Below are positions 13,023 to 15,835 of a stretch of 15,835 nt of DNA, piece after piece (position 1 is the first letter of the stretch; every line of letters begins with the position of its first letter). The stretch covers positions 1 to 15,835 of the forward strand of contig JAUXAJ010000091.1 in NCBI GenBank assembly GCA_030620005.1, in the 5' to 3' direction. Both the position numbers and the translations under genes were made by a program. The notes beneath the pieces are model-generated. The model saw only the letters and a list, made by a program, of their open reading frames with translations. It did no database searches and was not told where the DNA came from. Origin of the DNA: Promethearchaeota archaeon. GTDB lineage: Archaea > Asgardarchaeota > Lokiarchaeia > Sigynarchaeales > SOKP01.

Positions 13023-14342
13023 TTATAATGATTTTGCAATTTTTTCGACTTTATTAAAATATAAAATCATTTTTGATTTATCACCAGTATGTCCATAACA
13101 TTCTCCAATGTTTTTCAAGGATATCGCTCTTTTATATTCTTGTGGTGTATTTTCTGGATTTTTCTTTATAATTTCTATTATATCGAATGGATTTGCTTGA
13201 ACAAGCCAATTAGGTGTTTTTTCAATCATCTTATGGGCCTTTAAGTAATACTCTAGAGCTTTAGGGTAATTTTCATTAAATTTATATAAAGTAGCAATTG
13301 AATCAAAAAGATAATATTTAAAGAGATCATCAATTTTTTTATTCTTTCTTTCATATTCTAAGAACATATTAAGGGCTAAATCATAGTAACCACTAAATTG
13401 TAAAGCTAGTGATATAATTTGCCATTCAAATTTTTCTATTTTTGGATTTGTATCTAAATATTCTTGGATTGTATCTCCTAAATCGGTTTTTTGATTAAGT
13501 AATGAAATTTGATCTTGAATTGGTAATTTTGTGAAATAATACTCAGAAGCAATAGCGAGTAAATCTTTGATTAATTTGATATAATGTAATAAATTTTTCA
13601 GAGTCTTTTGAACTTCAAGAATGTTAAATACAATATTGCTAATGCTGTTTATAAATTTTTGAGCAATAATATCAGAAAGTTGATTTAAATAATTGTGAAA
13701 TTCAGGTGTTAATTCACCAAAATTCCTGTAAAGCCTATAATTATTAATGTATTTTATTGCAAATGCCTTGGCTTTATAGTTATATTTTCGCAAGGAAGAA
13801 TTTTTTGAATAAGAATCGGAGGAAGCGAAAAGGTTTGTTATAGAATACCTCCCCGTAAAAAATTCTTCTTTTATTCTAGTTAAAATTAATGCTGAATCAT
13901 AATCTCCCTCTTGGGATTTCTTATCAATCAAGTGTTGAAAATAATTTTGAGTTAATTTGTGTCTTGCTCTTAATTTGTTAGCCTTCTCCTCAGATGAATC
14001 GGTAGGTAGAAGCACACTATAACCATCTTTTCCTAAAAATTCATCAATTTCTTTTTGATCAATCACGACATTAGAGAGAATATTAAGAAATATCCTTTTA
14101 ATCTCTAGAAAGATTTTTTTATCACTTTTAATCTTTGAATATATCAAATTCCGAAATGCTAAATCAACATTTCTTCTTAATAAAAAATTATTTCTTAGAA
14201 CAACTTTTTTAACTAGTTCATCTTTTTCTTTTTCTGTAGCTTCTTCCATTTTATTATAATTCTTAAAACGCTTTTCTATATACCAATTTTCCCAAACAAA
14301 CTGAGTGTTAAGAAATTGGATTTCTGATTTTTCTTTAACCAT
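13023..14342 (-). CDS. TPR protein, N-terminal part of the split TPR-HEPN gene
   Basis: 439 residues from ATG 14342 to TAA 13023-13025. The first 300 residues are helical and charged without a recognised fold; residues 120-165 (L-T-Q-N-Y-F-Q-H-L-I...D-Y-D-S-A-L-I-L-T) resemble a loose repeat. From about 307 come clear TPR units: W-Q-I-I-S-L-A-L-Q-F-S-G-Y-Y-D-L-A-L, then Y-Y-L-F-D-S-I-A-T-L-Y-K-F-N-E-N-Y-P-K-A and A-I-S-L-K-N-I-G-E-C-Y-G-H-T-G-D. The frame ends right after one TPR and the next TPR begins in the same frame just past the stop, so this and the gene at 11472-12938 are one gene of about 955 codons interrupted by a single TAA. AT-rich and otherwise intact, which suggests a recent mutation, readthrough or a sequence error. 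Confidence 0.75.
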   Translation of the reverse strand: MVKEKSEIQFLNTQFVWENWYIEKRFKNYNKMEEATEKEKDELVKKVVLRNNFLLRRNVDLAFRNLIYSKIKSDKKIFLEIKRIFLNILSNVVIDQKEIDEFLGKDGYSVLLPTDSSEEKANKLRARHKLTQNYFQHLIDKKSQEGDYDSALILTRIKEEFFTGRYSITNLFASSDSYSKNSSLRKYNYKAKAFAIKYINNYRLYRNFGELTPEFHNYLNQLSDIIAQKFINSISNIVFNILEVQKTLKNLLHYIKLIKDLLAIASEYYFTKLPIQDQISLLNQKTDLGDTIQEYLDTNPKIEKFEWQIISLALQFSGYYDLALNMFLEYERKNKKIDDLFKYYLFDSIATLYKFNENYPKALEYYLKAHKMIEKTPNWLVQANPFDIIEIIKKNPENTPQEYKRAISLKNIGECYGHTGDKSKMILYFNKVEKIAKSL

Positions 14343-14404
14343 TTATAATCACATTTTATTGCTAAATACAAATTTTACAATACTATTAAGATTAGCTAAA
14401 ATCA

Positions 14405-14511
14405 GTTCCTTTAATAGTTTTTCGCCCGTTAGAGAATTTACTAAAGTTTCTTATCATGATTTATCTCTTTCCCTTGATCAAAAAGCTTTAAAGATTAGTA
14501 ATCAGTATTAA
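14405..14511 (+). pseudogene. Possible TFB cyclin-repeat scrap
   Basis: A plus frame reads F-S-P-V-R-E-F-T-K-V-S-Y-H-D-L-S-L-S-L-D, then Q-K-A-L-K-I-S-N-Q-Y and TAA at 14509-14511. It resembles the first helices of the second cyclin repeat of archaeal transcription factor B (P-x-x-Y-V-x-K-F-x-x-E-L-x-L-S, then A-I-E-I). It has no start, is only about 35 codons, and abuts the 3' end of the minus-strand gene at 14508. The match is weak and from memory; it gains some weight from the other information-gene scraps nearby. Confidence 0.25.
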
Positions 14512-14956
14512 GGGAACTTATTTTTATTCTTTAACTTATCGGAAATGGCATTTACTCGACGGCCTATCACCGTTAAAAGCTCGTTTCTCTCCTTTACTGC
14601 TTTTTCCAAGTTTAAAGCGCTAATATCGCTTCTAATGGCGTCCAATTTCTCTTTTTTGAACAGCATCCTAGCAAGAAACGGGAACTTGTTTAAAATCTCT
14701 TCCATCATTTTCATCCGAGATTTCACGATCGTTTCCCTCATTTCTTTCTGCTCGATCCTCCCGGCGCTCAGGTCGTAAATCGCTTCCTTCAAGGATTCAA
14801 AATCTTCGGGGTCGAAAATCAATTTTTCCAGCGCCCCTCTTAGTATTTTTCTAAAAGGTTCGCCTTCTTTACTCGCTCCGGCTTGACTTTTTCTGCTCGT
14901 TTTAAACGCCTCTAACGCTTCTTTTATTCGTTCTTCGCTTGACTTTCATTGCCCAT
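14508..14956 (-). pseudogene. Helical hypothetical protein, frameshifted near its start
   Basis: An ATG at 14956 (M-G-N-E-S-Q-A-K-N-E) ends at TAA after ten codons. The frame one step over is open from 14945 to TAA 14508-14510 and reads as ordinary protein: S-E-E-R-I-K-E-A-L-E-A-F-K-T-S-R-K, then P-F-R-K-I-L-R-G-A-L-E-K, then a long charged helical body (E-E-I-L-N-K-F-P-F-L-A-R-M-L-F-K-K-E-K) and coiled-coil-like end (L-E-K-A-V-K-E-R-N-E-L-L-T-V-I). The only start codon in that frame is TTG 14822, which would drop about 40 sensible residues. A one-base indel soon after the ATG explains this. Family unrecognised. Its higher-GC codon use matches the gene to its right, about 80 nt upstream, so the two may share a transcript. 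Confidence 0.5.
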
Positions 14957-15033
14957 TTTAATGTTTTTGGTAAAAATATTAGAATATTAAAATAACGCGT
15001 CAATCAATCGATTCAAAGCCGGAATTATTTTTG

Positions 15034-15835
15034 CTAAGAAGATTCTTTTATTTTTTTTAGGTAAATTCCAAACGTTTCGCGTAGCTTTTCAAAAAATTTT
15101 TGTGCTTGTTCCGCCTTCTTTCTATCAACCTTGACGTGTTTATGTACGTATTTGTTCCTGATTATCCTCCATTTATTTAATTCTTTCAGGATTCCCGAAT
15201 TCACGTTTAGTTCTTGTTCTATCTCTACAATAATGTCGCTAACATTTAACGCGTTTTCTTCGCTTATCTTCCTCTTGAAAATTTCTTGATACAACGAGTT
15301 ATAAAAGATTTCCGTTCCTTTGTATTCATGCACGACGTAATCGCTAAAACGGTCGTCGTTAAAAGCTTTTTGAGCGTCACGATAAATCTCGGAAATTTTT
15401 GCCATGAAAGAGAATGAGTCTTCTAAACCATCCTCTTCCACATCTAAACCATCCTCTTCCACATCTAAACCGGCACCCTCCACGTCGTTTGTTCTTGTAG
15501 TGAGGGTTTCTTCCTCGAACTCGTCGTTTTCGTCGGATTTTTTTACGCGTTCCAGGATTACCAAAACGAAGTGCGAAATCAACTCGTACAACTCCACTGC
15601 TTTACGTTCGACGTCTCCCTCCAAGGTAGTTTTTGCCACTTTATCTATGTAAGTAAAAGTCTCTTTCTTGTTGAAGGGGTAATTGTTAGTCCTCGAAAGA
15701 GCTTCGAAAAACGCGTCCAAGTCCTTGGCAACCTCAGGATCGTCCGTCTTACTTCGCAGGAACTCGTGCCGGATGGCGTTGGGGTCTTTTCTAAACGCTA
15801 CTTTCCCTACCTGGATCGCACCTTCGCAGGTCGTG
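15034..15835 (-). CDS. HEPN-like protein, 5' end beyond the window
   Basis: The frame is open from the right edge to the stop at 15034; a TTG at 15720 is not a convincing start, since coding sequence continues above it (V-A-F-R-K-D-P-N-A-I-R-H-E-F). Counting from that TTG, residues 25-60 are helical, 62-102 are acidic low-complexity with G-L-D-V-E-E-D twice, and 105-225 form a helical domain with W-R-I-I-R-N-K-Y-V-H-K-H, in which R188-x4-H193 fits the HEPN ribonuclease motif. The flanking helices (E-I-E-Q-E-L-N-V and A-E-Q-A-Q-K-F-F-E-K-L) have the right spacing. HEPN domains act as RNases or as non-catalytic partners; the acidic linker suggests two mobile parts. Higher-GC class, unlike the two AT-rich HEPN genes. 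The subfamily is not identified. Confidence 0.65.
   Translation of the reverse strand, partial: TTCEGAIQVGKVAFRKDPNAIRHEFLRSKTDDPEVAKDLDAFFEALSRTNNYPFNKKETFTYIDKVAKTTLEGDVERKAVELYELISHFVLVILERVKKSDENDEFEEETLTTRTNDVEGAGLDVEEDGLDVEEDGLEDSFSFMAKISEIYRDAQKAFNDDRFSDYVVHEYKGTEIFYNSLYQEIFKRKISEENALNVSDIIVEIEQELNVNSGILKELNKWRIIRNKYVHKHVKVDRKKAEQAQKFFEKLRETFGIYLKKIKESS
15422..15463. repeat. In-frame 21-bp tandem repeat
   Basis: Two perfect 21-bp units lie at 15422-15442 and 15443-15463, with a degenerate third after them. They encode the acidic heptad G-L-D-V-E-E-D on the minus strand, inside the linker of the HEPN-like protein. Length changes here would keep the frame. Confidence 0.9.

Noticed and set aside
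491..13025. An altered genetic code explaining the in-frame stops
   Set aside because: The two internal stops differ (TGA and TAA), and both codons also end genes normally here (TGA at 5759-5761, TAA at 1846-1848). Decay, readthrough or error is simpler.
15404..15652. Serine-rich plus-strand frame
   Set aside because: Its S/P/K repeats are the antisense of the acidic 21-bp repeat in the HEPN-like gene.

Overview
The window looks like a piece of an Asgard archaeal (Lokiarchaeia-type) genome. The clue is a truncated gene at 1359-1588 (minus) that reads as the leucine-rich-repeat-to-TIR junction of a protein style I associate with Lokiarchaeota. Recognisable fragments of archaeal/eukaryotic-type information-processing genes support this: an XPF/Hef ERCC4 nuclease domain, a PCNA C-terminus and TATA-binding protein. 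TTTATATA-like promoter boxes also fit an archaeon. No tRNA, rRNA or CRISPR array is visible.

Two kinds of DNA alternate. One has higher GC, with codons ending in G or C. It holds an MFS transporter remnant (1-1051), the XPF and PCNA fragments, two unrecognised genes (3376-3771 and 5064-5762) and a pair at the right edge (14508-14956 and 15034 to the end). Much of it is damaged by truncation, in-frame stops, frameshifts or short tandem duplications. The other is very AT-rich and has longer open genes: a membrane protein (2363-3322), a HEPN protein (4016-4846), a 59-residue protein (5759-5938), a degenerate HNH/zinc-ribbon/TPR protein (6102-7748), a zinc-ribbon protein (7889-8146), a two-helix membrane protein (8332-8835), an IS481-type transposase (9976-11121) and a long TPR-HEPN gene split by one in-frame TAA (11472-14342).

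Layout. 1-1848 is a scrap heap of four unrelated gene fragments in alternating orientation. 1849-8835 is AT-rich accessory genes with two higher-GC genes between them. 8858-9660 is a second scrap zone with a TBP fragment, a frameshifted coding remnant and an unrecognised open stretch. 9688-11306 is a probable insertion sequence. 11472-14342 is the TPR-HEPN locus. 14405 to the end is a possible TFB scrap followed by two higher-GC minus-strand genes, the last running off the window.

The best candidate for an undescribed system is the accessory set. Three different proteins carry the HEPN ribonuclease signature R-N-x3-H (4016-4846, 11472-12938, 15034-15835). They share the window with a TPR protein carrying a worn-out HNH domain, small membrane and zinc-ribbon proteins and a transposase. 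This resembles a defence or conflict island, but the functional link is inference. No nucleotidyltransferase (MNT) antitoxin or other standard partner is visible.
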